Positions 1-6,602 of a stretch of 10,383 nt of DNA are shown here, piece after piece. This DNA comes from Planctomycetaceae bacterium (GTDB lineage: Bacteria > Planctomycetota > Planctomycetia > Planctomycetales > Planctomycetaceae). The stretch is taken from positions 1-10,383 of the forward strand of contig JAJDEK010000002.1 of NCBI GenBank assembly GCA_029259875.1, written 5' to 3'. Position 1 is the first letter of the stretch. Every line of letters starts with the position of its first letter. The notes beneath the pieces were generated by a model. It saw only the letters and a list, made by a program, of their open reading frames with translations, made no database searches and was not told the origin of the DNA. The position numbers were made by a program, and so were the translations under genes.

Positions 1-30
1 TGCCTGTGGCCTAAACTTCATGAATGTTAC

Positions 31-59
31 TAAACACTGTTTTCTCAATCATTTAGAAT
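31..59 (+). promoter_or_regulatory. candidate promoter for the GNAT gene
   Basis: A TAAACA box (31-36) and a TAGAAT box (54-59) are 17 bases apart, matching the sigma-70 consensus at 4 of 6 and 5 of 6 positions. The predicted transcript start is near 66, leaving a leader of about 15 bases before the ATG at 81. AT-rich DNA throws up such matches by chance, so this is tentative. Confidence 0.28.
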
Positions 60-80
60 GCATGAACAGGTTCTTTCAGT

Positions 81-1142
81 ATGGGCTACTCAATCACTCA
101 GGAGACCCCGAGTGACAACCAAGAAGAACTGATTTCTTTGATTAATCGGAATTTCAATAAAACCGATTCTCAATGGTTTAATTGGTCTCATCACCAAAAT
201 CCATTCGGCGATAATTATTGCTGGTTGGCCAGGGAAGATACAGCCGGACAACTGATCGGTTCAACTGGTTTATTGACCCGTCGCATGTGCTATGACGGCA
301 GCCCTTTTGCTGTGGGACAAGCAGAGTCTATTAATATCGACAAAGAACATCGGTCTGCCCAAGCCGCTCTCAAACTACAACGTGCTCTGATTTCTCATCT
401 GCCGGAAACAGACTTCAATTTTGTGTATAGCATGACAGACAAAGCAGCTCCTATTTTCAAACGCTGCCGCTACAAAGAAGTAGGTACCTTCCAACACTGG
501 GTAAAACCGATTCGTTCTGAATACAAACTTAAAGAAAAAATACATTCCCCTATCCTGAGAAATAGTGTCTCCTATCTCGTTGATCTGGCAATGCGAGTAT
601 ATTCACTTGAGTCGAGAACATTTTTATCGCATCGTAATAGATTTAATTTTGATGCTCCCATTGATGAACGATTTGAAACTCTCTTTTCTAAACATTCTCA
701 AGGGATCGTAATGGTGGAACGAACTCGAGATTTTCTGGAATGGCGTTTCCGCCATGAACCCAGTACTCGGTTTCATATTATGACCATGGAAAACCCCAAG
801 CGTGAACTACTAGGCTACATGATTTATGTGCTGGGAGAAACAGGCCGTAAGGGTGATTACGCAGCAGGAATTCAAGACTTCTTCTATCGTGATTTGAAAT
901 CTTTGCAACAAATGCTGGCTGCATTTTGCCATCATAGCCGTCAGATTAGATTAGAGTCGATTGTGATTAACTACTTTGGGCGGCAAGAAGTTTCGAAGCT
1001 CCTGGCTCGATTCGGTTTCTTTCAACGGCACTCAGAAACAAAAGTCTTCGTGCATGCTAATCAGTATAAGCCAGACTTCGATATCAAACCGATCCTCGAT
1101 CCTAATCGATGGCACTTAACAAACGCTGAGCTTCTATCCTGA
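81..1142 (+). CDS. GNAT-superfamily acyltransferase, probably with two GNAT-like halves
   Basis: A 353-residue protein that resembles GNAT-fold acyltransferases, which move an acyl group from acyl-CoA to an amine. The N-terminal half (about 1-140) has the family's usual order: an early NPFG loop (40-43), a strand ending in LIGSTG (58-63), a conserved GQAESINID stretch (79-87), and then the helix that normally carries the acyl-CoA pyrophosphate loop (R/Q-x-x-G-x-G/A). That loop reads HRSAQAA (90-96), so its central glycine is lost. A second half (about 215-320) opens with FLEWRFRHEP (218-227), a pattern I associate with FemAB-like and polysaccharide-linked acetyltransferases, and ends in a GNAT-like RFGFFQR. 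There is no signal peptide or membrane helix, so it is probably cytosolic. The ATG at 81 has only a weak CAGG upstream; nearby ATGs at 58 and 62 are out of frame. The substrate is unknown. The gene converges on the PQQ-like gene 34 bases away. Confidence 0.75.
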   Translation: MGYSITQETPSDNQEELISLINRNFNKTDSQWFNWSHHQNPFGDNYCWLAREDTAGQLIGSTGLLTRRMCYDGSPFAVGQAESINIDKEHRSAQAALKLQRALISHLPETDFNFVYSMTDKAAPIFKRCRYKEVGTFQHWVKPIRSEYKLKEKIHSPILRNSVSYLVDLAMRVYSLESRTFLSHRNRFNFDAPIDERFETLFSKHSQGIVMVERTRDFLEWRFRHEPSTRFHIMTMENPKRELLGYMIYVLGETGRKGDYAAGIQDFFYRDLKSLQQMLAAFCHHSRQIRLESIVINYFGRQEVSKLLARFGFFQRHSETKVFVHANQYKPDFDIKPILDPNRWHLTNAELLS

Positions 1143-1176
1143 AACGATTTTTCAAGAGCCGCCAGGTAGATCTTTT

Positions 1177-1578
1177 CTATTGTGCTCCCGTTCCTGTTTG
1201 CTGATTGCGTTCTTCACGTGCGAGTATTTCAGCAGCCGCGGAGGAACTGGTATTGAATTGAGCCGTGGCCAACGAGGGAATTCCATAACCAAATCCTTTC
1301 AGGGGATTAAACCAGATTTGGCGTCCTGTGAGAGGATCTAAACAGTATGTGTAACCGTCAACAGAAACAAATAATTGATCATCGTCCACTAAAATCGCAA
1401 CATAATTCGACCTGCCTTTGGGTGTCTTCCAGTTCCAGACCATATCACCCGAATCCCGATCCAGTGCAATAACACGAGAATTAAAACTCACGAAGAGCAG
1501 GTCGGCAATTGAAAGGGCTTGAGATTCTGGGGAGCGACTGCCTGGGTCTTCACCATCATCCAGAAAACCGTCGCTCAT
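1177..1578 (-). CDS. small PQQ-like (beta-propeller repeat) protein
   Basis: A 133-residue protein with two PQQ-like beta-propeller repeats. The first (about 27-50) contains VIALDRDSGDMVWNW and the second (about 68-90) contains YCLDPLTGRQIWF. Both show the usual 'ALD..tG...W' signature of outer-membrane assembly factor and quinoprotein propellers. A full propeller needs seven or eight such blades, so two cannot close a ring; the protein must form a partial sheet, oligomerise or bind a partner. The acidic N-terminus has no signal peptide, and the C-terminal 25 residues are low-complexity (Ala, Glu, Gln). The reading frame extends upstream to an ATG at 1617, but that start lies inside a terminator hairpin. 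The ATG at 1578 has a strong AGAGAGG five bases upstream and is preferred. It lies downstream of the TPR lipoprotein on the same strand. Its function is unknown. Confidence 0.75.
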   Translation of the reverse strand: MSDGFLDDGEDPGSRSPESQALSIADLLFVSFNSRVIALDRDSGDMVWNWKTPKGRSNYVAILVDDDQLFVSVDGYTYCLDPLTGRQIWFNPLKGFGYGIPSLATAQFNTSSSAAAEILAREERNQQTGTGAQ

Positions 1579-1583
1579 TTGAT

Positions 1584-1590
1584 CCTCTCT
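1584..1590 (-). promoter_or_regulatory. ribosome binding site fixing the PQQ-like protein start
   Basis: On the minus strand AGAGAGG sits five bases before the ATG at 1578. This is the best Shine-Dalgarno match in the area and argues against the longer frame beginning at 1617. Confidence 0.65.
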
Positions 1591-1615
1591 TACTTTTATC
1601 GCAACCATCACTGAC

Positions 1616-1644
1616 AAAAAAGTAGTCTTTTCATTCAGTCTACT
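1616..1644 (-). terminator. intrinsic terminator behind the TPR lipoprotein gene
   Basis: Read on the minus strand, AGTAGACT (1644-1637) pairs with AGACTACT (1628-1621) apart from one A-A mismatch, around an eight-base loop, and runs directly into six T residues (1621-1616). It starts 25 bases after the lipoprotein stop codon, the expected place. The stem is short and not GC-rich, so termination may be leaky and the PQQ-like gene could receive read-through. Confidence 0.5.
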
Positions 1645-1669
1645 GGCTTACAACAAACAATGTCCCATC

Positions 1670-3136
1670 TCAATTAATGGGACGAATCACAGGCTTGGCG
1701 GTTGTTTTTTCTTTATTCAATTTGGCAGGGCCCAAAGAAGGATCGATGGCGACGGCACGTTCGAAATCCTCCGCTGCCTTTTTTAGTTCGCCTTGCTTCT
1801 TGAATGACTTTGACCGCATTAGATAAGCCTTCGCTACAATTCCATCGATGCGTTTGGCTCGTTCGAAATCACGTAGTGCATGCTCAATATCACCGCGTTT
1901 CATGAAGGCATCACCACGAATCGAATAGGCTTCTGGGTTAGGTTGGATAGTAATGGCTCGAGAACATTCCTGAATACATCGATCAAGCTTATTTTCTTCC
2001 AGGTAAAGTGCACCTCGAATATAATAACCACGCCCCGTATCCTGAGTCAGTTCAACAATTTTCGCATAGTCCTGCATCGCTTCATCACGCATATCTGATT
2101 TCAGATAAAATTGCGCACGCTCTATGACAAAATCTACATCTTTTGGTGACTTGGTAATCCGTTCATTGATGACGGCTAGATTCTGCAACCAACTAATTTT
2201 GCTTGCATCTGCCCTAGCCTTTTTAGGTTGTTTCATTTTCTCATAGACAACCATTCGCTGTTGATAAAATTTCAGATTCTGAGGGCTCAGAGTAATCGCA
2301 GTCGTAAAGTCTTCTGCTGCCTTTGCAAATTCTTTTTGTTTCTGCCAGGCCAGTCCACGATTATCATAGGCATTCAGATATTTCGGTTCCCGTTTTATCA
2401 CTTCGTTTAATGTCTCAATTGCTTTGTCAAATTCATTTAAATTCATCAAGGCAAAACCCAGATTGTTCATCGCATCAAGGCTATCCGGCTGGACGCGTAA
2501 AACCTGCTCAAAGTCGGCTCGAGCTTCCTTCAATTTTCCTGATGTCGCAAACAGCAAGCCACGATTATTAAAAGCTTGATGGTCATCTGGTTTGAGTTCG
2601 AGAGCCTTAGTAAAATCTTTGATCGCTAACTCACCACCACCTCGTGTCGCAAAAAACAAGCCCCGAGTGTGATAATACTGAGCGTTTTTGGGGCTCATCT
2701 CAATCGCTTTTGTTAAATCAACAATGGCATTGGCATCTTGCTTCAGATCAGCCCATATACTACCTCGATGAAAATAGTATTTTGACTCGTGGGGATTGAC
2801 GTTAATCGCTGTCGTTAAAATTTGGACACTATTACCCAGTTTCCTTTGTTTCAGAGACTCCATTGATTGAACGAAAAATTCCTCTGCTTTTTTCGCAGTG
2901 GCTCCATCTACTGTACTCGGATTTTGAGAGACCTGCTGATTTGACTTCGCAGACTCTTCTGTTTGAGCTCCATTTTTCGTGGTGGTATCACTTTGAGTCT
3001 CTAGATTTTGCGATGCATTTCCGGATGTTTGATTTGGCTTAACTGATTTCTGTGAAACCGTTTGCGTATCAGCCCCACAGCCACTGAGTACACATAAACC
3101 GACTAGCATCCCTGCAATTTGACGATTCATTTTCAT
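1670..3136 (-). CDS. TPR-repeat lipoprotein
   Basis: A 488-residue secreted lipoprotein made mostly of tetratricopeptide repeats, a helical protein-binding scaffold. The N-terminus has lysine and arginine, a hydrophobic stretch (about 7-18) and a perfect lipobox LSGC, with the acylated cysteine at residue 20. A Ser/Thr/Gln/Asn-rich linker (about 21-82) follows. About eleven 34-residue TPR units then run to roughly residue 470, visible from recurring motifs such as YYHTRG, AFNNRG, AYDNRG and YYIRG, each followed by a helix ending in 'P-x-[ND/S]'. The sixth-to-eighth region is less regular and contains one longer unit. The frame extends to 3169, but the ATG at 3136 (AGTAGG just upstream) or at 3130 gives a proper signal peptide; 3136 is chosen. 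After lipidation it should face the periplasm from the inner or outer membrane. A partner cannot be named. Transcription is likely from the TTGACA promoter at 3194-3222. Confidence 0.88.
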   Translation of the reverse strand: MKMNRQIAGMLVGLCVLSGCGADTQTVSQKSVKPNQTSGNASQNLETQSDTTTKNGAQTEESAKSNQQVSQNPSTVDGATAKKAEEFFVQSMESLKQRKLGNSVQILTTAINVNPHESKYYFHRGSIWADLKQDANAIVDLTKAIEMSPKNAQYYHTRGLFFATRGGGELAIKDFTKALELKPDDHQAFNNRGLLFATSGKLKEARADFEQVLRVQPDSLDAMNNLGFALMNLNEFDKAIETLNEVIKREPKYLNAYDNRGLAWQKQKEFAKAAEDFTTAITLSPQNLKFYQQRMVVYEKMKQPKKARADASKISWLQNLAVINERITKSPKDVDFVIERAQFYLKSDMRDEAMQDYAKIVELTQDTGRGYYIRGALYLEENKLDRCIQECSRAITIQPNPEAYSIRGDAFMKRGDIEHALRDFERAKRIDGIVAKAYLMRSKSFKKQGELKKAAEDFERAVAIDPSLGPAKLNKEKTTAKPVIRPIN

Positions 3137-3193
3137 TCCGCCTACTTTGTATACGACGCATTTTTGCATAAAATAGCACTACTTAACCCAAGG

Positions 3194-3222
3194 CTTGTAA
3201 ATCGACATGAAAAATCTGTCAA
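3194..3222 (-). promoter_or_regulatory. candidate promoter for the TPR lipoprotein gene
   Basis: On the minus strand a perfect -35 box TTGACA (3222-3217) is followed after exactly 17 bases by TACAAG (3199-3194), which matches TATAAT at 4 of 6 positions. Transcription would start near 3187, leaving a leader of about 50 bases before the ATG at 3136. One arm of a 10-base inverted repeat falls inside the spacer. Confidence 0.42.
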
Positions 3223-3251
3223 TCCCAATTGATTTTTATCTATTTTTCATG
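3206..3251. repeat. 10-base inverted repeat in the divergent promoter region
   Basis: CATGAAAAAT (3206-3215) is repeated perfectly in inverse orientation as ATTTTTCATG (3242-3251), separated by 26 bases. Inside lies a smaller inverted repeat, TCAAT (3219-3223) and ATTGA (3228-3232). The left arm overlaps the spacer of the predicted lipoprotein promoter. It could be an operator or simply a chance palindrome in AT-rich DNA. Confidence 0.4.
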
Positions 3252-3253
3252 AA

Positions 3254-3282
3254 TGGACGTTGAACTCTGGATCTTTTACAAT
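3254..3282 (+). promoter_or_regulatory. candidate promoter for ispG
   Basis: TGGACG (3254-3259, 4 of 6 to TTGACA) and TACAAT (3277-3282, 5 of 6 to TATAAT) are separated by 17 bases. Transcription would begin near 3289, about 48 bases before the TTG start of ispG. It is back to back with the predicted lipoprotein promoter. Confidence 0.33.
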
Positions 3283-3322
3283 TCATGAGTTTGAAATCGA
3301 AAGCTGAGCATCAATATACCTT

Positions 3323-3328
3323 AAAGGA
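3323..3328 (+). promoter_or_regulatory. ribosome binding site supporting the TTG start of ispG
   Basis: AAAGGA ends eight bases before the TTG at 3337. An in-frame TAA at 3322-3324 excludes any earlier start, and the next in-frame ATG (3421) would remove the conserved N-terminus. Confidence 0.7.
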
Positions 3329-3336
3329 CAAGCAAC

Positions 3337-4482
3337 TTGCAGTTACCACGAAACCCAACGAGAGCAGTGAAAATTGGTGCTATTACTATTGGAAACAAGA
3401 ATCCAATTGCCGTTCAAAGTATGACAGCGACGAAAACCAGCAACATTGATGCAACTGTTGCCCAGATTCATTCACTGGAACAAGCGGGAGCCGATCTCGT
3501 ACGTATTGCTGTCGATAATAAACGAGAAGCTGCGGCACTCATCGAAATTCGAAAACAGACGACCATTCCGCTAAGCGTTGACTTACAGGAAAACTACCGA
3601 CTGGCAGAAGTCATCGCGCCCTATGTGAACAAATTGCGTTACAACCCAGGGCATCTTTATCACCATGAGCCGGAAAAACCCTGGCAGAAGAAAGTGGAAT
3701 TTATCGCAGAAGTTGCAAAAGACAATGATTGTGCGATCCGAGTTGGTGTCAATTGTGGTTCAGTCGATCCGGCAAAACTCGAAAAATATGATCCTGAGGA
3801 CTCTATTTCTCCCATGCTGGAAAGTGCCATCGATCATTGCGAATTTCTGGAATCAATTGATTTCACCCGGTTTTGTGTTTCCCTTAAGGATTCAGATCCA
3901 GCAAAAGTAATCGAAGTGAATATAAGGTTTGCCACAAAACGTCCTGATATCCCACTCCACCTGGGTGTCACTGAAGCCGGTATGCCTCCGGACGGAATCA
4001 TTAAAACGAGAATGGCATTCGAACAACTAGTTAGCAAGGGGATTGGAGATACGATTCGCGTTTCCTTAACCGTTCCCAATGATCGAAAAGGTGAAGAAAT
4101 CGAAGCCGGACGCACTATTCTGGAGGATATCACTGCAGGGCGCGTGCGAACGGTCGTTGATTTTACTCAAAAAGGGATCAACATCATCAGCTGTCCTAGT
4201 TGCTCTCGTGTGGAAAATGAGGTATTTGTTGATCTGGCAGCAGATGTTAAAAAAATGACTGAGTATGCCAAAGATCACAAAATCACTATTGCTGTTATGG
4301 GTTGTCGAGTGAATGGTCCTGGAGAGACGGATGATGCAGACCTCGGCCTCTGGTGTGGTCCCAATTATGTCAATCTAAAGAAAAGGAGCGAATCTTTAGG
4401 CCGATATTCCTATGATGATATCTTACCTCGCCTCAAAGGTGAATTGGATTTACTCATCGAACAACAATCGGCAAAAATTTAA
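3337..4482 (+). CDS. ispG: (E)-4-hydroxy-3-methylbut-2-enyl-diphosphate synthase (IspG/GcpE)
   Basis: IspG catalyses the penultimate step of the MEP isoprenoid pathway. It reductively opens methylerythritol cyclodiphosphate to HMBPP, using a [4Fe-4S] cluster and electrons from flavodoxin or ferredoxin. The 381-residue length fits the short, two-domain bacterial type without the central insert of the plant and chlamydial form. An N-terminal TIM-barrel domain includes VQSMTATKT (26-34), GADLVRIAV (51-59), RYNPGH (101-106) and RVGVNCGS (135-142). The C-terminal domain supplies the cluster ligands: Cys286 and Cys289 in ISCPSCSR, Cys323 in [10 protein letters not shown], and Glu330 as the fourth ligand. 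All are intact. Translation starts at TTG, which is unusual but well supported by AAAGGA upstream and a stop just before it. zwf follows 73 bases downstream on the same strand and may be co-transcribed. Confidence 0.97.
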   Translation: MQLPRNPTRAVKIGAITIGNKNPIAVQSMTATKTSNIDATVAQIHSLEQAGADLVRIAVDNKREAAALIEIRKQTTIPLSVDLQENYRLAEVIAPYVNKLRYNPGHLYHHEPEKPWQKKVEFIAEVAKDNDCAIRVGVNCGSVDPAKLEKYDPEDSISPMLESAIDHCEFLESIDFTRFCVSLKDSDPAKVIEVNIRFATKRPDIPLHLGVTEAGMPPDGIIKTRMAFEQLVSKGIGDTIRVSLTVPNDRKGEEIEAGRTILEDITAGRVRTVVDFTQKGINIISCPSCSRVENEVFVDLAADVKKMTEYAKDHKITIAVMGCRVNGPGETDDADLGLWCGPNYVNLKKRSESLGRYSYDDILPRLKGELDLLIEQQSAKI

Positions 4483-4555
4483 ATGCGTTCTTTTCTTGAA
4501 GATACTCTTTCATTTTCCCAAAACCACACTTTCTCTTAATGCATGGATGTAAGTC

Positions 4556-6115
4556 ATGGCCAATTCAAATTCTTCTATCGACTTGACAACTGCAACCATT
4601 CTGATTTTTGGTGCCTCTGGTGATTTAACAGCACGAAAATTAATTCCGGCGTTGTATGATCTCTGGAGTGAAGGATTTCTTTCTGCAGATCTTCCGATCA
4701 TAGGCTTGGCACGACGGTCGAAGACGGATGAACAATTTCGAAATGAGCAACGCGATACGGTTTCGAAATTTACTCGAACAGGCACTGTTACGGATGAAAA
4801 GTGGGCCACATTTTCCAAGCGGCTATTTTACCGTGAAATTGACATCACAGCTGAAAGTGACCATGCAAAACTTAAATCTTCAATCGAAGCAGTTGAACGT
4901 GAAGCACTCGGGGATGTAATCGGAAAGCGTGTCGCATACCTGGCGACAGCACCTTCTTTATTTTATCCTGCCGTTAATGCATTATCTCAGGCGCAGATGG
5001 TACCACGAAATTCAGAAGAAGAGTGGTTGCGAGTGGTAATTGAAAAACCGTTTGGCCACGATCTCCAATCAGCACAGCAACTCAGTCAGCAGTTGAGCGA
5101 ACTCTTATCTGAAGACCAGATTTATCGAATTGACCATTATTTAGGTAAGGAAACCGTTCAGAACATTCTGTTGTTCCGATTGAGTAATTCGATTTTTGAG
5201 CCCTTACTGAATCGTAATCACGTTGATCATGTACAGATCACGGTTGCAGAATCGCAGGGAATTGAACATGGGCGAGGCGGCTATTACGACCGTTCCGGAG
5301 CATTGCGAGATGTGCTACAAAATCATGTTCTACAACTTTTGTGTTTAATTGCCATGGAACCTCCGGCCCTTTTCAGTGGAGAGGAAATCCGTGACGAAAA
5401 ACTGAAAGTCTTGAAAACTCTGTCACCGGGAACCAAAGGCGATATTTCTGAATGGGCCGTTGCCGGTCAATACACGGCGGGGCAATCGTTTGGACAGGCA
5501 GTCCCCGGATATCGTGAAGAAGAGCGTGTGCCTGCAGACTCTCACCGGGAAACGTTTGTCGCAATGAAGGTGCTGGTCGAAAATTGGAGGTGGGAAGGGG
5601 TTCCCTTTTACTTGCGAACGGGCAAGAGAATGCCGGAGCGAGTCAGCGAAATTGCCATTCAGTTTAAGCACCCACCAATGAATCTTTTTACAACGGTAGA
5701 ATGCGATGGTGATATCTGCTCGCTGGTTGAACGTAAACCGAATGAACTCATTTTCCGTATCCAACCTAAAGAGTCGATTTCTATGAAGTTTTCGACGAAA
5801 CGCCCAGGTATGCAATATCAGATTCAACCAGTTGAGATGGATTTTGCTTTTGAAGATGCCTACCACAAAAGCCTGCCCGAAGCTTACGAGAGGTTGCTGA
5901 TGGATGTCCTGCGTGGTGATTCCACTCTGTTTACCCGCAGTGATGAACTGGAAGCTGCCTGGAAGTTTGTGACGCCGATTCTGGAAGAGTGGGAAAAGAC
6001 AGATCAAACTCCCGAGCCTTATTATGCAGGTACCTGGGGACCTTCCGATGCAATGGCACTCTTAAATAATTCAAAACGCCACTGGCGCACCCCATCGGCC
6101 AGTAAAAAAGAGTAG
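4556..6115 (+). CDS. zwf: glucose-6-phosphate 1-dehydrogenase
   Basis: This cytosolic enzyme oxidises glucose 6-phosphate to 6-phosphogluconolactone with NADP+ (or NAD+), the entry step of the oxidative pentose phosphate pathway and a main NADPH source. At 519 residues it is close to the family's usual 480-510. The N-terminal Rossmann fold opens with the nucleotide loop GASGDLTARK (19-28). EKPFG (163-167) and the substrate signature RIDHYLGKE (191-199) follow. The catalytic histidine is most likely His257 in RDVLQNH (251-257), in the expected spacing from His194. YLRTGKRMP in the C-terminal domain is also typical. The start is the ATG at 4556 with a weak GGA eight bases upstream. Neither gnd nor pgl is adjacent in this window, unlike many bacteria; the neighbour upstream is ispG. 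It converges on the VanZ-like gene, 28 bases away, and I see no clear terminator between them. Confidence 0.97.
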   Translation: MANSNSSIDLTTATILIFGASGDLTARKLIPALYDLWSEGFLSADLPIIGLARRSKTDEQFRNEQRDTVSKFTRTGTVTDEKWATFSKRLFYREIDITAESDHAKLKSSIEAVEREALGDVIGKRVAYLATAPSLFYPAVNALSQAQMVPRNSEEEWLRVVIEKPFGHDLQSAQQLSQQLSELLSEDQIYRIDHYLGKETVQNILLFRLSNSIFEPLLNRNHVDHVQITVAESQGIEHGRGGYYDRSGALRDVLQNHVLQLLCLIAMEPPALFSGEEIRDEKLKVLKTLSPGTKGDISEWAVAGQYTAGQSFGQAVPGYREEERVPADSHRETFVAMKVLVENWRWEGVPFYLRTGKRMPERVSEIAIQFKHPPMNLFTTVECDGDICSLVERKPNELIFRIQPKESISMKFSTKRPGMQYQIQPVEMDFAFEDAYHKSLPEAYERLLMDVLRGDSTLFTRSDELEAAWKFVTPILEEWEKTDQTPEPYYAGTWGPSDAMALLNNSKRHWRTPSASKKE

Positions 6116-6143
6116 TGCACCTGTCACGAACCGTAAACGTGCC

Positions 6144-6551
6144 TCACTGATTTTCATCATCATTTTGAAACCGATTAAAGAGCCGCTCGCAAGGTTTTTG
6201 AAGCATGAGAAATAGCAGAATTCCTAACAAGGCTCCGACAGAATCAGCGACCCAGTCGTCTACACTTGGCTGACGCTGCAGGATCGGGATTCCTTGTAGC
6301 AATTCATCCACCACTCCAAATAGACTGACTCCCACAAACACAGCGATTAATCGCTTGAGAGTCAGCTTGTCCCATTTGAGAGACAGCCACCATGTCAGCA
6401 GAAATGAAAGACCTGCGTAAGCAATAAAATGCAACGGCACATCGGTTCCTTGTGGAAGTGTGCCTTTCTTCAACGGAATATGAGTCGCCGTAAACAGTAG
6501 GATCCAATACAGGACGACCGCAGTGCGTATCAGAATTTGATAACGATTCAT
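6144..6551 (-). CDS. VanZ-like family membrane protein
   Basis: A 135-residue integral membrane protein with about four hydrophobic segments (roughly 8-25, 40-58, 67-82 and 103-117). It carries the conserved polar residues of the VanZ-like family: D37 and H41 in DVPLHF, DELLQG (82-87), then RQPSVDDW (93-100) and D103 before a glycine-rich last helix. VanZ from the enterococcal vancomycin cluster raises teicoplanin tolerance, but most chromosomal homologues are of unknown role and this one should not be read as a resistance gene. AAGGA lies four bases before the ATG. It is 51 bases downstream of the aminotransferase on the same strand and could be the last gene of that transcript. Confidence 0.85.
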   Translation of the reverse strand: MNRYQILIRTAVVLYWILLFTATHIPLKKGTLPQGTDVPLHFIAYAGLSFLLTWWLSLKWDKLTLKRLIAVFVGVSLFGVVDELLQGIPILQRQPSVDDWVADSVGALLGILLFLMLQKPCERLFNRFQNDDENQ

Positions 6552-6602
6552 AACATCCTTGATATCCCGTTTTCACTCAGTATCTGAATTGAGTGTCTAA
6601 TT

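Noticed and set aside
3834-4133. A 99-codon open frame antisense to ispG
   Set aside because: It is a shadow of ispG coding sequence with no features of its own.
5423-6007. A 194-codon open frame antisense to zwf
   Set aside because: It lies wholly inside a confidently identified gene, has no recognisable domain and reads as a chance frame rich in Phe, His and Arg.
6116-6143. CACG...CGTG pairing between the zwf and VanZ-like stop codons
   Set aside because: Only four base pairs with a nine-base loop; too weak to call a terminator.
6144-6551. Reading the VanZ-like gene as a glycopeptide resistance determinant
   Set aside because: There are no vanHAX or vanRS genes nearby, and VanZ-like membrane proteins are common in bacteria with no resistance role.
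6574-6595. Six-base inverted repeat CACTCA/TGAGTG between the aminotransferase and VanZ-like genes
   Set aside because: The loop is ten bases, the stem is short, and on the minus strand it is followed by AAAACGGG rather than a U-run, so it is not supported as a terminator.
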